Positions 36,273 through 45,462 of a stretch of 64,000 nt of DNA are shown here, one piece after another. Numbering within the stretch: the stretch's first letter is position 1; every line of letters begins with the position of its first letter. Source of the stretch: Bradyrhizobium paxllaeri (GTDB taxonomy: Bacteria > Pseudomonadota > Alphaproteobacteria > Rhizobiales > Xanthobacteraceae); the NCBI RefSeq assembly GCF_001693515.2, contig NZ_CP042968.1:5518001-5582000 (forward strand). Reading direction: 5' to 3'. The position numbers and the translations under genes were made by a program. The notes beneath the pieces are model-generated. The model saw nothing but the letters and a program-made list of their open reading frames with translations, was not told the origin of the DNA and did not search any database.

Positions 36273-37268
36273 TCAGGCAAGCCCGGACGTGATACCGAGC
36301 CGGTTCAGCAAATCGGCATCCCGGTCGGATTTCGGGTTTTCGGTCGTCAACAGCACATCACCGATGAAGATTGAATTCGCGCCGGCCAAAAAACACAACG
36401 CCTGTAGTTCATCGGTCATGTATTGCCGTCCGGCGGACAACCGCACCACGCTCTTGGGCATCATGATCCGGGCCGTCGCCACCAGGCGCACCTGCGCGAT
36501 CGGATCAGGGCGCTCGGCGGTGGCGTAGACCGGTACGCCCTTGACCTCGTTCCAGAGGTTGATCGCCACGCTTTCCGGATGCTTTCGGAGATTAGCGAGC
36601 AGCACGAGCATGCCGAGTCGGTCCTCGGCACGCTCGCCCATGCCGATAATGCCGCCGCTGCAAACCTTGATGCCAGCCTCGCGCACGTGCGCAAGTGTAT
36701 CGATGCGGTCTTGTAAGGTGCGAGTGGTGATGACTCTGCCGTAGAACTCCGGCGAGGTGTCGACATTGTGATTGTAGAAGTCGAGCCCGGCCTCAGCGAG
36801 CCGTGCGGCCTGCCCCAAGGTCAGCATGCCGAGCGTGACGCAGGTTTCCATGCCCAGAGCCTTGACCGCGCTGACCATCTCGCAGACCTGATCGAGATCG
36901 CGGTCCTTTGGATTGCGCCAAGCGGCGGCCATGCAGAAGCGGCTCGCGCCGGCGTCCTTGGCACGCTGCGCGGTGGCGACAACATCGGTGCGAGGCATTA
37001 GGCGGCTGGCTTTCAGGCCGGTGTCGTAGTACGCGCTCTGGGCGCAGTAGCCGCAGTCTTCGGGACAGCCGCCGGTCTTGATGCTGAGTAGACTTGCGGT
37101 TTCGATGTGATTTGGATCGAAGCTCTCGCGATGAACGCTCTGCGCCCGAAACATCAGGTCGGCAAACGGCAGGCCATAAAGTGCTTCGGCCTCCGCGCGC
37201 GCCCAGTCACTGCGAACCGGCGCGCTGTTGCCGTTTTCGTTCCTTTGCACTCCCACGCCACGAACCAT
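36273..37268 (-). CDS. bioB: Biotin synthase BioB
   Basis: This 331-residue radical-SAM enzyme has the cluster motif [16 protein letters not shown] (CxxxCxxC), then [54 protein letters not shown] and the 2Fe-2S ligand region ending [20 protein letters not shown]. It inserts sulfur into dethiobiotin. It is the first gene of the bioB-panD-bioF-bioD-bioA operon. A BioR-type operator lies at 37300-37325 just upstream. Confidence 0.95.
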   Translation of the reverse strand: MVRGVGVQRNENGNSAPVRSDWARAEAEALYGLPFADLMFRAQSVHRESFDPNHIETASLLSIKTGGCPEDCGYCAQSAYYDTGLKASRLMPRTDVVATAQRAKDAGASRFCMAAAWRNPKDRDLDQVCEMVSAVKALGMETCVTLGMLTLGQAARLAEAGLDFYNHNVDTSPEFYGRVITTRTLQDRIDTLAHVREAGIKVCSGGIIGMGERAEDRLGMLVLLANLRKHPESVAINLWNEVKGVPVYATAERPDPIAQVRLVATARIMMPKSVVRLSAGRQYMTDELQALCFLAGANSIFIGDVLLTTENPKSDRDADLLNRLGITSGLA

Positions 37269-37299
37269 TCAGACTTGCTTCCCTATTTAGCGATTACCG

Positions 37300-37325
37300 T
37301 AGATAATTGAAGATATAATCTATAA
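37300..37325. promoter_or_regulatory. BioR-type operator upstream of bioB
   Basis: TAGATAAT (37300-37307) and TAATCTATAA (37316-37325; reverse complement TTATAGATTA) closely match the alphaproteobacterial BioR box TTATmkATAA. Both words recur in front of bioR. Confidence 0.65.
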
Positions 37326-37570
37326 CAATTGCTCACGGCAACCGTACTTGAACATTCAGGAGATGACCTTCAGGAACCCTCGGCGCAGCTTGCAGGCGTC
37401 CAGCTGAGCGCTCAAGGCAAAGATGTAAAGTGTGTTTGCGCCTAAGGACCGCGAATTAAGCCTAGGTTTGGAGAAATGCCTCAAAATCAGGGCATCTAAT
37501 ACGATTTTGACGCCTGAGCGTTGCGCATGGCCGGGCACTCGCCTACTTCCCCGAGTGCAAACGTTTATGA

Positions 37571-37584
37571 TAGATAATCTATAA
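37571..37584. promoter_or_regulatory. BioR-type operator at the bioR start
   Basis: TAGATAATCTATAA fuses the same two words found upstream of bioB. Its last A is the first base of the ATG at 37584. A bound repressor here would block its own gene, consistent with autoregulation. Confidence 0.6.
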
Positions 37585-38213
37585 TGACTGAGAATATGAC
37601 GACCGCGGAGCGCATTGCAGGGGCAATCAGCGAGCGCATCATCAGCGGCGAGCTGCAGCCGGACGCCCCACTCCGGCAGGACCGCATCGCGCGAGAATTC
37701 AATTCCAGCCACGTCCCGGTGCGCGAGGCCTTTCGGCAACTTCAGGCCCAACATCTTGTCGTTGCCGTGCCCCGTCGCGGTGTGCGAGTTGCCCCACTTA
37801 ATATCAATTCCGTGAAGGAGATCGCCGAGATGCGCGCCGCGCTCGAAGTGGTCGCGTTGCGCAATGCGGCGCCAAAGCTCACCTCTAGCCATTTGGCACG
37901 GATCGAGCTCGCCGTGATTGAAGGAGACACCGCCCAGACCATTCAGGAGTTTGAAATGGCCAACCGCGCTTTTCACTACGCGCTGGTGGCGCCCTGCGCG
38001 ATGCCGCGCCTGCTCGCGAGCCTTGACGGACTACAGCTTGCAAATTCACGACTCGTGTTCGCGATGGCGCGCAGTAGCGGCTGGCGACCGCGGTCCAATC
38101 AGGATCACCGCCTGATTTTGCACGCCCTGCGGGCGCGCAACGTCGATCAAGCCTGTAGTCTGCTCGCGCGCCACATTCAAACCATTGAGCGCCTTGCCCT
38201 TCCCTCGTCATGA
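37584..38213 (+). CDS. bioR: GntR-family biotin regulator BioR
   Basis: This 209-residue protein has an N-terminal winged helix (TTAERIAGAISERIISGELQ, RQDRIAREFNSSHVPVREAF, PRRGVRVAPL) and a C-terminal FadR/FCD-type helical effector domain. Divergent position to bioB and the shared TAATCTATAA operators identify it as BioR. ATG 37584 has no Shine-Dalgarno because the operator sits there; ATG 37596 (MTTAERIAG) is a plausible alternative. BioR represses bio genes in other rhizobia. Confidence 0.85.
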   Translation: MTENMTTAERIAGAISERIISGELQPDAPLRQDRIAREFNSSHVPVREAFRQLQAQHLVVAVPRRGVRVAPLNINSVKEIAEMRAALEVVALRNAAPKLTSSHLARIELAVIEGDTAQTIQEFEMANRAFHYALVAPCAMPRLLASLDGLQLANSRLVFAMARSSGWRPRSNQDHRLILHALRARNVDQACSLLARHIQTIERLALPSS

Positions 38214-38386
38214 CCGCGAACGAGATCTGGCGAGGTCCGTTGCAAACCCCGGGGCAAAGCGCAAGAGCGCCAAACCTCCGACCTTTTTGCCGCGCGACGC
38301 GGCTTGCGGGTGCGCCCCCGTTGCAGCGGGCTCGATCCCAAGATAGTAAAGCGACCTCCTTGCGACATCACTCCTTAAGGCCACCC

Positions 38387-38698
38387 ATGATTCGTCACAT
38401 CGTCTTGTTCAGCGCCAAGGATCAGGCCCATATCGAGCAAATCATCGAAGGCTTATCGGTTCTTACCACAATCCCGCATGCACGTCGGCTCGAGATTGCC
38501 CGCAATTGCAAGACCGACCAGCTCGGTAACGAGATCGACGTGGTGGTGTATGGTGAGTTCGATAACGAGACGGAGCTGGCAGCGTACAAAGCGCATGATC
38601 TGTATCAGGAATCGATCAGGCAGGTACGACCCCTTCGGGAGTTACGGTTCGCGGCCGACTATAATGTATCAGCCGATGCGCGGTTCGCTCGACGGTAG
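38387..38698 (+). CDS. Dabb-domain (stress-responsive A/B barrel) protein
   Basis: This 103-residue protein starts MIRHIVLFSAKDQAHIEQII and contains LGNEIDVVVYGEFDNETELA, AYKAHDLYQESIRQVRPLR, the typical Dabb pattern of a dimeric ferredoxin-like barrel. I chose ATG 38387 because all upstream codons are low-complexity. The Dabb protein lies between bioR and pabB on the same strand. Its substrate is unknown. Confidence 0.8.
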   Translation: MIRHIVLFSAKDQAHIEQIIEGLSVLTTIPHARRLEIARNCKTDQLGNEIDVVVYGEFDNETELAAYKAHDLYQESIRQVRPLRELRFAADYNVSADARFARR

Positions 38699-38847
38699 CG
38701 ATAAGCGAAGTTAGTGAGCGCTTCGGGTCAACTGGCGGGGGTTAATCTGGCAATCGGTCTCAAAAGCTTGTGGGTGCCAGACGAGGGTGGGATTCGCAAT
38801 CGGAGCGCGTCCCACCAGCACGCCCGTTGTCGGTGACTGACAAGGCG

Positions 38848-40242
38848 ATGCACGTCCGTGAACTGCGGTGGATTGAGCCTGTCACCGCGATGCACTGTCT
38901 CGCGCATCGACCGCACCTGACGTTTCTCGACAGCGCGGCAACGCATGAACTGCTTGGGCGCTATTCCTATCTGAGCTGCGAGCCGTTCAGCACCTATACG
39001 GTCACGGACGGACAGGCGAGTTACAACACAGAGGCTCTCGCGGGCGAACCGTGGCGAGCGCTTCGCAGCCTGCTCGCGAGGTGCCCAGAAGAGCATCGTC
39101 CCGATCTGCCGCCATTCCAGGGCGGTGCGGCCGGCTTCTTTGCTTATGATCTGAACAGGACACTGGAGCGACTGCCCGCGCCGGCAATCTCCGGTCAGAG
39201 GTTGCCGCAATCCATCCTGCATTTCTATGACGTGGTCATCAGCTTCGACCACCGTGACAACAGATGCTGGATCGTCTCGACCGGCTGGCCGGAGCAGGAT
39301 CCCGCACGACGGCGCGAGCGTGCGCGTCGTCGGGCCGATGAGTTTGCAGCGCTGCTCGACCGCCCAAGGACGCCGCGGAATGACTTCCCCGCCACAGCGG
39401 GCGCATGGCATTCTAACTTCAGCCGTGAGGGCTACATGGCGGCGGTGCAGCGCGTCATCGACTTGATTCTGGCGGGCGACGTCTTCCAAGCGAACATTGC
39501 GCAGCGCTTCAGCGCTCGCTTATCGAGCTCATTTGATCCGCTGGCCTTCTATTGTCGGCTACGGTCATTGAACCCGGCTCCCTTTGCAGCCCTCCTGCGG
39601 TACGGTAAGCTGACCATTGCCTCGAGCTCGCCGGAACGATTCCTCAAGCTTGATGGACGGCAGGTCGAAACGCGCCCCATCAAGGGCACGACCGCGCGCT
39701 CCGCTGATTCCAAAGACGACCGGCGCCGCGCTGAACTCCTCCTCGCGTCCGAAAAGGACCGTGCCGAGAACACGATGATCGTCGACCTCCTGCGCAACGA
39801 TCTGTCACGCGTTTGCACGCCGCAGTCGGTCGAGGTTCCAGCGCTGTGTGCCCTGGAATCCTATGCCTCGGTGCACCACCTCGTGTCGACCGTGACGGGT
39901 GAACTTGCCGTAGATGAAGACGCCGTCACTTTATTGCGAGCTTGCTTTCCCGGCGGCTCCATCACCGGGGCGCCCAAGGTGCGATCGATGGAGATCATTG
40001 CAGAGATCGAGCGGGTGGCGCGAGAGGTGTATTGCGGGGCGATCGGCTTTATCGGCTTCAACGGGCACATGGATACAAATATCGCGATCCGCACGGTCAC
40101 GATCGACGATGACTTGGCTCTATTTCATGCAGGAGGCGGGATCACGGCCATGTCGGATCCAGAGGCCGAATACGAGGAGACGCTCGCCAAGGCGCAGCGC
40201 ATATTTGACGCGTTTCGTGCTGACACACCTGGTGGATCTTGA
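38848..40242 (+). CDS. pabB: Aminodeoxychorismate synthase component I PabB
   Basis: This 464-residue chorismate-binding enzyme shows GRYSYLSCEPFSTYTVTDG, FQGGAAGFFAYDLNRTLERL, then the catalytic block: LILAGDVFQANIAQRFSARL, SSSPERFLKLDGRQVETRPI-KGT, NTMIVDLLRNDLSRVC, CFPGGSITGAPKVRSMEIIA and GFIGFNGHMDTNIAIRTV. It aminates chorismate for PABA and folate synthesis. The PIKGT motif fits PabB rather than TrpE (PIAGT). ATG 38848 follows ACAAGG. It overlaps pabA. Confidence 0.92.
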   Translation: MHVRELRWIEPVTAMHCLAHRPHLTFLDSAATHELLGRYSYLSCEPFSTYTVTDGQASYNTEALAGEPWRALRSLLARCPEEHRPDLPPFQGGAAGFFAYDLNRTLERLPAPAISGQRLPQSILHFYDVVISFDHRDNRCWIVSTGWPEQDPARRRERARRRADEFAALLDRPRTPRNDFPATAGAWHSNFSREGYMAAVQRVIDLILAGDVFQANIAQRFSARLSSSFDPLAFYCRLRSLNPAPFAALLRYGKLTIASSSPERFLKLDGRQVETRPIKGTTARSADSKDDRRRAELLLASEKDRAENTMIVDLLRNDLSRVCTPQSVEVPALCALESYASVHHLVSTVTGELAVDEDAVTLLRACFPGGSITGAPKVRSMEIIAEIERVAREVYCGAIGFIGFNGHMDTNIAIRTVTIDDDLALFHAGGGITAMSDPEAEYEETLAKAQRIFDAFRADTPGGS

Positions 40243-40823
40243 TTGTCATCATCGACAACTACGACTCCTTTGTCTTCAACATTGCCCGCTATTTTCGCCA
40301 GCTGGGTGCCGCAACGGCAGTGATCCGGAATGACGTCGTCAGCGTCAGCGATCTTGCCTGCCTAAAGCCGCACGCGCTGGTCCTCTCCCCCGGTCCCTGC
40401 ACGCCAATGGAGGCCGGACTGTCGACAACCGTAATCCGCGAGCTGTCAGGTCATCTCCCAATTCTCGGCATCTGCCTCGGACACCAGTGTATTGGGAGCG
40501 TGTTCGGCGGACGCGTCGCGCGTGCCCGTCGTCCGATGCACGGCCGGTCCTCATACGTCACCCATGACGGCCGCGGACTGTTCAAGAACCTCCCGTCCCC
40601 ACTTTGCGTTGGCCGCTACCATTCTCTTGTTGTTGAGCTCGATGAGTCATGCGCAATGCAACTAACGGTGACAGCGCGTTCGGATGAAGGCGAGATCATG
40701 GCCCTCGCACATCGCTCTCATCCGACCTATGGCGTACAGTTCCACCCGGAATCGATACTTACCCAACAAGGGCAGGTGCTACTGATGAACTTCTTGCGAC
40801 TCGCAGAGACTTGCCAATCGTGA
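40239..40823 (+). CDS. pabA: Aminodeoxychorismate synthase glutamine amidotransferase PabA
   Basis: This 194-residue class I glutamine amidotransferase reads IVIIDNYDSFVFNIARYFRQ, LVLSPGPCTPMEAGLS, LGICLGHQCIGSVFGG with the nucleophilic Cys, and YGVQFHPESILTQQG with the His-Glu pair. It supplies ammonia to PabB. The start is TTG 40239, overlapping the pabB TGA (TTGA) behind GGTGG. pabC is not in the window. Confidence 0.92.
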   Translation: MIVIIDNYDSFVFNIARYFRQLGAATAVIRNDVVSVSDLACLKPHALVLSPGPCTPMEAGLSTTVIRELSGHLPILGICLGHQCIGSVFGGRVARARRPMHGRSSYVTHDGRGLFKNLPSPLCVGRYHSLVVELDESCAMQLTVTARSDEGEIMALAHRSHPTYGVQFHPESILTQQGQVLLMNFLRLAETCQS

Positions 40824-41494
40824 GGATATCCGAGAGCGTGTCGCACACTTGCCAGCTCAACGCACGGAAGCGAATCGTCACCTTCTACGAGACTGATAGA
40901 TACTAAGCAGATCGCTTAGGGCAGGTAATGGCAGCAAGTTAAATCAACATGAAATCGGTGCCGCGATCACCCGACGAAGCTTTGGCGGGCACTAAGCAGC
41001 GGTTCCGCCTTGAGCCAAATGCGCCCGTGCGCGGGTGTTACGGACGTTGGTGCCCAGTGGCCCGCGGCGCGGCGTCGGGTCGCGCAACCCCGCCAGGTCG
41101 CTGGGCGAACGTTTTTCATCTTAAATTCGGTCCGGACGATAAGATGTTAATTATAGTCTTGGTCTCCGACTGTTAACGTCGCAGCGAAAAGTGCGTGTGC
41201 CGTTTTAAGCCCCCCAGCAAACGGCCTAGCCTACCCCCGAGCTCGCGGCCTCTCTTCATAGCGGCGTGGAAGTCGTCGGTTTGGCGCCAGGTCCGCTCGC
41301 CGCGACCGCAAGGGTCGACGGTCTGAGTCCATTCAAACCGAGCAGATTGAAATGGCAGAAAGATGCAGCTTGCCAACGTACCGCTGTTTTGAGGACGTGG
41401 CTACATCCTTCTGTATTATGAAGTGCCAAGATCTGCGACGGGACCGCTCGTTCCGAAAAATGAGCTAAACCTACTTACATATGCGACACCACCA
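40824..41494. other. No supportable gene
   Basis: This lies downstream of pabA. Short frames only; no RNA or regulatory element recognised. Confidence 0.4.
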
Positions 41495-42106
41495 TCTTTC
41501 ATCAGGGGCACGCGCCAAGGCTGTTATCGCGCCTCATTGCTATGAACACTACGGACCAATGCGGATCGGGCAAGAGACAGTTCGGGGCGTTCGAGATCAG
41601 GCAACCAAGTCGTTCGTCCGGACGCTGGCGGAACACGCGGTCCGTTTAGTCGTGCAGTCCGGTCTAACCCTGCTCGCTAAAGTAGATGGGGCCGGTCGAG
41701 GCGATATACAGGCCGTTGCAGCCCATGAACGACTCGGAATTCCGGTGACTGAGTAACGTGTGGATTGTGCCGCGACCAGCATAAGCTCCACGAGCCCATT
41801 CATGCAGTCGGCGACCAGAATGCGGCCATCAGCGCAATCTTCAACCCGTTCGGCCAACCTCAATTCGATGGTCAAGGACCAGAAGCCATCGGTGCAATCC
41901 TGAAGATCGGCTGAAGGGAATATGGACCAGATAACGATTTCCAGACGCATCGAACGACGGCCCCTCGATGAAGCAGTCAGCCGGGGCTTGCCTACACGGT
42001 TTGCGTCCGTCCAATCGGAGCGGACTCCGGGCCGGCGAAATTTGGCGTGCACGGCCGAAAAGACGCGCATTTGGATGAGCTGCGGCAGTCCCTCAAGGTA
42101 CATCAT
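41495..42106 (-). pseudogene. SMP-30/gluconolactonase-family protein remnant
   Basis: Pieces of the beta-propeller family are found in changing frames: from 42106 MMYLEGLPQLIQMRVFSAVH and FRRPGVRSDWTDANRVGKP; then RVEDCADGRILVADCMNGLV; and in another frame SFMGCNGLYIASTGPIYFSE and GQTGLHD-type residues with two in-frame stops. SMP-30 enzymes hydrolyse sugar lactones or related esters with a divalent metal. Such genes often accompany CaiB and citryl-CoA lyase genes in this order. The copy is clearly dead. Its first part is read in frame from the upstream citryl-CoA lyase. Confidence 0.7.
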
Positions 42107-42931
42107 GGCGCTTCTTTCAGGCTGCGCTTTGGGGTGCCCCTGATATTTGTAGGCGAACTGCTTGGGCATTGGCCCTTTATTGCGGTCCTTGCGTCCGGTC
42201 TGCTCCCATGCATGCGCCAGGATGCCAACCGCGCGTGACAAGCAGAAGATGCCACGGGCTAGGGGTGGAGCAAAGCCCAGCTCCGCGTAGATGACTGCAG
42301 TGGCTCCATCGACGTTCATCGGGATGAGCTTGCCTTTGCGCTCGCGCATGACGCGCTCGATCGCGCGCGCAGCGCTGGCGTAGCGACCGCTGACGGCAGC
42401 ATCACTGACCGCAGCATCGACTAGTGCGAGCAGCGGGTCAGCGCGCGGGTCGACGGGATGAAACCGGTGACCGAAGCCGGGCAGATATTTGCTGCGCGTG
42501 GCGGTGAAATGATCGATTGCCTCAGCGGCAGCCTCATCCATATTCTTGGTCTCGCTGCGTCGCAGGACCTCGTCGTAGAGCTCGATCGCCTGCTCCCCCG
42601 CTCCGCCATGCAGGTCGCCGAGCGTGTTGATCGCGGAAGCCATCGCGCCATTGAGCGGAAGCCCACAACTGACAGCCATCTGCGCGATGGCGATAGAAGG
42701 TGCATGCGGGCCATGATCCACTGATGCAACCAGTGCAGCCTGCAACAGCCGCTCCTGCGCCGGTGTGGGTAGCTCGCCGCGCAGCATCAACCAGATCATT
42801 GCCGGGAAGGAAATATGATCAATCAATTCCTCGATGGTGTATCCGCGGTACGCGATCCGCCCGGGCGCAATGTCGCATATGGAGGTCCGCCACCAATGGG
42901 CGGCCTGCTCTCGCAGCTGCGCTTCGCTCAT
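41597..42931 (-). CDS. Citryl-CoA lyase (citrate-synthase-like) with read-through tail
   Basis: ATG 42931 follows GGAG and gives MSEAQLREQAAHWWRTSICD, GRIAYRGYTIEELIDHISFP, AINTLGDLHGGAGEQAIELY, YLPGFGHRFHPVDPRADPLL and GFAPPLARGIFCLSRAVGIL: a small citrate-synthase fold of about 275 residues, usually annotated citryl-CoA lyase. Normally such proteins end soon after the AYKYQG segment (about 42120). Here no stop occurs and the frame continues 170 codons through the SMP-30 relic to 41597. It starts 65 bp downstream of the CoA-transferase, suggesting a joint acyl-CoA pathway. The open frame upstream of 42931 is a shadow of the CoA-transferase. Confidence 0.75.
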   Translation of the reverse strand: MSEAQLREQAAHWWRTSICDIAPGRIAYRGYTIEELIDHISFPAMIWLMLRGELPTPAQERLLQAALVASVDHGPHAPSIAIAQMAVSCGLPLNGAMASAINTLGDLHGGAGEQAIELYDEVLRRSETKNMDEAAAEAIDHFTATRSKYLPGFGHRFHPVDPRADPLLALVDAAVSDAAVSGRYASAARAIERVMRERKGKLIPMNVDGATAVIYAELGFAPPLARGIFCLSRAVGILAHAWEQTGRKDRNKGPMPKQFAYKYQGHPKAQPERSAMMYLEGLPQLIQMRVFSAVHAKFRRPGVRSDWTDANRVGKPRLTASSRGRRSMRLEIVIWSIFPSADLQDCTDGFWSLTIELRLAERVEDCADGRILVADCMNGLVELMLVAAQSTRYSVTGIPSRSWAATACISPRPAPSTLASRVRPDCTTKRTACSASVRTNDLVA

Positions 42932-42995
42932 TCTGTTCTCCGATCTCGTCAGCCTATGTCCGGCCGAAGCTTGCTTGCGCGCAACGCCCTGCCCG

Positions 42996-44252
42996 TCACG
43001 CTGCTCCACCCATCGCCGGGCGGCCCCGCGGAGCTCCTCCTTGACGTCGCGTTCCGGCGGCACCGCTTGCGATAAGGTGCTCAATTTCCGGATAGGTATA
43101 ACCGAGCCGAGCCAGCCATCGCTCTGTGTCCGCACCGAGCGACGGAGGGAGTGCGGGGACAGGAAACGCCTCATCCAGCCGAAAACCAGGGCGCGTAATG
43201 CGTAATGGTGGTTCGCCAGCCCTGTCGAGCGGCAGCGTCTCGACAAAACCGCGCTCCAGCAACTGTGGCTCGCGCAAAACTTGCGGAACGGTCAGCACAC
43301 AGCCGGCGGGCACGCCGGCGGCATTCAACAGTACCTCCCACTCCTCCGCAGGCCTGCAGCTCAAGGCCGCGTTCAACTCATCGCTAAGCGCCCCGCGGTT
43401 GATTTTACGTGCTTGGCGCTTAGCGAAGCGCGGATCTATCTTCAGATCCGGCCGGCCGATCAGATCGCAAAGGGTGCGGTACTGTTTCTGCTCATTGGCG
43501 GCTATATTCAGCGGGCCGGTTGCGGTACGGAACGTGCCGGAGGGTGCGGCCGTGAAATTCTCGTTCCCCATCGGCCGCGGCTCGACTCCGCCGTTCAGGT
43601 GATTGGAAACCACCCATCCCATGGCTGCGATTGTCGCCTCGAGCAGCGACACGTCGATGAACCGGCCCCTGCCAATTTGCCGCTGCTCGACGAGCGCCGC
43701 GGAGATGGCAAAGGCGGCCGTTAGCCCGGCGATGGTGTCGGAGATCGGGAAGCCGGTCCGCAGCGGAGCCGAGGCTGCATCACCGGTAATACTCATCGCG
43801 CCGGAAAGGCCCTGGACGATCTGGTCGTAGGCCGGGCGGGCGGACCAAGGCCCGTTTTGCCCAAAGCCTGAGATCGCACAATAGATGAGCCGCGGATTGC
43901 GCTTGCACAACGCGTCAAAACCGAGACCAAGCCGCTCCATGACCTTGGGCCGGAAGTTTTCGAGAAGGACGTCGGCCGTGGACACCAGCCTGAAAAACAC
44001 TTCTCTTCCCGCTTCTGACTTCAGATCGAGCGCCACCGACTGCTTACCGGCGTTCACGGCGACGAAGGAGAGGCCCTGAAGGCGCTCTGCCCTTTGCGGA
44101 TCGGCGCCAAGGCGGCGCGCGAGATCGCCTCCATTGGAGTTTTCGATCTTGATGACCTCCGAGCCGAGGCGCGCGAGATGGTAGCCGCAGAACGGGCCTG
44201 CCAATACGTTCCACAGGTCGAGGACACGGATACCGGTGAGCGGCAGGGACAT
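42996..44252 (-). CDS. CaiB/BaiF-family (class III) CoA-transferase
   Basis: This 418-residue protein reads LTGIRVLDLWNVLAGPFCGY, LGSEVIKIENSNGGDLAR, LDLKSEAGREVFFRLV, ADVLLENFRPKVMERLGLG and AYDQIVQGLSGAMSITGD. The catalytic Asp expected in this family falls in the DLKSEAGRE region. It moves CoA between a carboxylic acid and an acyl-CoA donor. It is followed by the citryl-CoA lyase and an SMP-30 relic and preceded by broken ABC-transporter genes, so a catabolic operon under the nearby IclR regulator is likely. Confidence 0.88.
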   Translation of the reverse strand: MSLPLTGIRVLDLWNVLAGPFCGYHLARLGSEVIKIENSNGGDLARRLGADPQRAERLQGLSFVAVNAGKQSVALDLKSEAGREVFFRLVSTADVLLENFRPKVMERLGLGFDALCKRNPRLIYCAISGFGQNGPWSARPAYDQIVQGLSGAMSITGDAASAPLRTGFPISDTIAGLTAAFAISAALVEQRQIGRGRFIDVSLLEATIAAMGWVVSNHLNGGVEPRPMGNENFTAAPSGTFRTATGPLNIAANEQKQYRTLCDLIGRPDLKIDPRFAKRQARKINRGALSDELNAALSCRPAEEWEVLLNAAGVPAGCVLTVPQVLREPQLLERGFVETLPLDRAGEPPLRITRPGFRLDEAFPVPALPPSLGADTERWLARLGYTYPEIEHLIASGAAGTRRQGGAPRGRPAMGGAA

Positions 44253-44279
44253 CTGACGAAGCCTCCTTTGCGGTATCTT

Positions 44280-44570
44280 CGGCCGCTGCGGTTGCTACTG
44301 CAGTTGCTGGGTCGCACGCTCGGCGAAGCGATTGGTGAAGTTTTTGGCTGAAGTCGATAGGATCGTCTCGACCAGCATTATTCCAACATCGCCCCGGAAA
44401 TCCGGCGTCGACGTCCACTCCCTCATCCTGCCGACGACAAACGGCGCCGCAAACAAGAAGGCGTCGATGATGCCTGATCGCACCCCGAGCTCCGAGATCG
44501 GGACAAAAGCGACAAATATGGCGCCTTGCGCGACAACGAGCTTAGTTCGGGCGGCATGTTTCTTCTCCAC
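44280..44570 (-). pseudogene. ABC transporter permease, 5' fragment
   Basis: About 80 codons remain: RTKLVVAQGAIFVAFVPISE, LGVRSGIIDAFLFAAP, VVGRMREWTSTPDF, DVGIMLVETILS. This is the N-terminal first membrane segment of a SsuC/TauC-type (nitrate/sulfonate-class) permease. The remaining membrane segments and the EAA loop are missing. Confidence 0.65.
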
Positions 44571-44571
44571 T

Positions 44572-45343
44572 TTAGCGCCAAGCAGCGAGCAGATTTCGAG
44601 TAGAAGGCGACGAACTCGTCCGTTGTCTGCAGCGCGGAGACGTCCCGGCGATCAGGCAGCGCTTCCTGACCTCGCCGACCATCCCGCTTGCAGGCCCCGC
44701 GGACATCACGCCGACTTGGTCAGCCAGCGCGATCGCCTCATCGAGATCATGGGTGATGAAGATCAACGAGCGGCGCTCGGCCTGCCAGAGCAGGATGCGG
44801 TGCATCAGCCGGCGCGTGTGAACGTCGAGCGCCGAGAAGCGCTCGTCCAGAAGAAGTACTCTCGGCTCCGTGATGAGCGTCTGCATCGCCGCGCGCTTGC
44901 GTTGCCCGCCTGATAGCTGATGCGGATAACGCTGCTCAAACCCCGTCACGCCGAACCGAGCCTCGGCGCGCGCCTCCTTGACTGACTTGCCCTGAAGGAC
45001 GAGCCGGAGCCCAATGTTGTCCTGCGCGATCTTCCACGGCATTAGGCCCGCCTGTTTGAGCATGTAGCCGGACTGATCATTCAGTCTCGTGAGCGACTTG
45101 AGGAAGATCTGAACGTCTGCGAGGCTGTTTGAAGAGACCTGTGACAGTGTTCAGGATGGTGGACTTGCCGCAACGGGTTGGGCCCACGACCTCAACGAAC
45201 TCCGCGTCGCCTACCTGGAGGTTCATGCTTTTGACTGCGATGAATGCGCCGAAGCGGATCATTACCTCGCGCAAGTCAACGGCCAGCGTTGGTGGCGTTC
45301 CATTGTCTCGCATTTCAGAACTCGTTCTGTTATGCGCACTCAT
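44572..45343 (-). pseudogene. ABC transporter ATP-binding protein, frameshifted
   Basis: From about 45343 the first frame gives VDLREVMIRFGAFIAVKSMN and a Walker A of GPTRCGKST (the family has GPTGCGKST). After about 45080 another frame continues with LMPWKIAQDNIGLRLVLQG, the signature HQLSGGQRKRAAMQTLI and a Walker B reading VLLLDERFSALDVHTR (the family has DEPFSALD). The nitrate/sulfonate/taurine-importer type is the best fit. The frameshift plus two substituted motif residues show decay. Confidence 0.75.
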
Positions 45344-45451
45344 AGTCCTGCGTGTGAAAAAGGTCAATCTGTTCTGGCAAACAGAACTACCTTCCTCCAA
45401 ATTTGATAGCCTCTAGCACCTCAATTTTACGGTGGTTCTACTGTTCAGAAC
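45316..45451. promoter_or_regulatory. Triple inverted-repeat operator between iclR and the ABC genes
   Basis: Three copies of one word pair occur: CAGAAC-TC-GTTCTG (45316-45329), GTTCTG-GCAAA-CAGAAC (45371-45387) and GTTCAGAAC (45443-45451, 11 bp before the iclR start). This looks like an IclR-family binding region controlling both divergent transcripts. Confidence 0.6.
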
Positions 45452-45462
45452 TTGGAGTAAGG

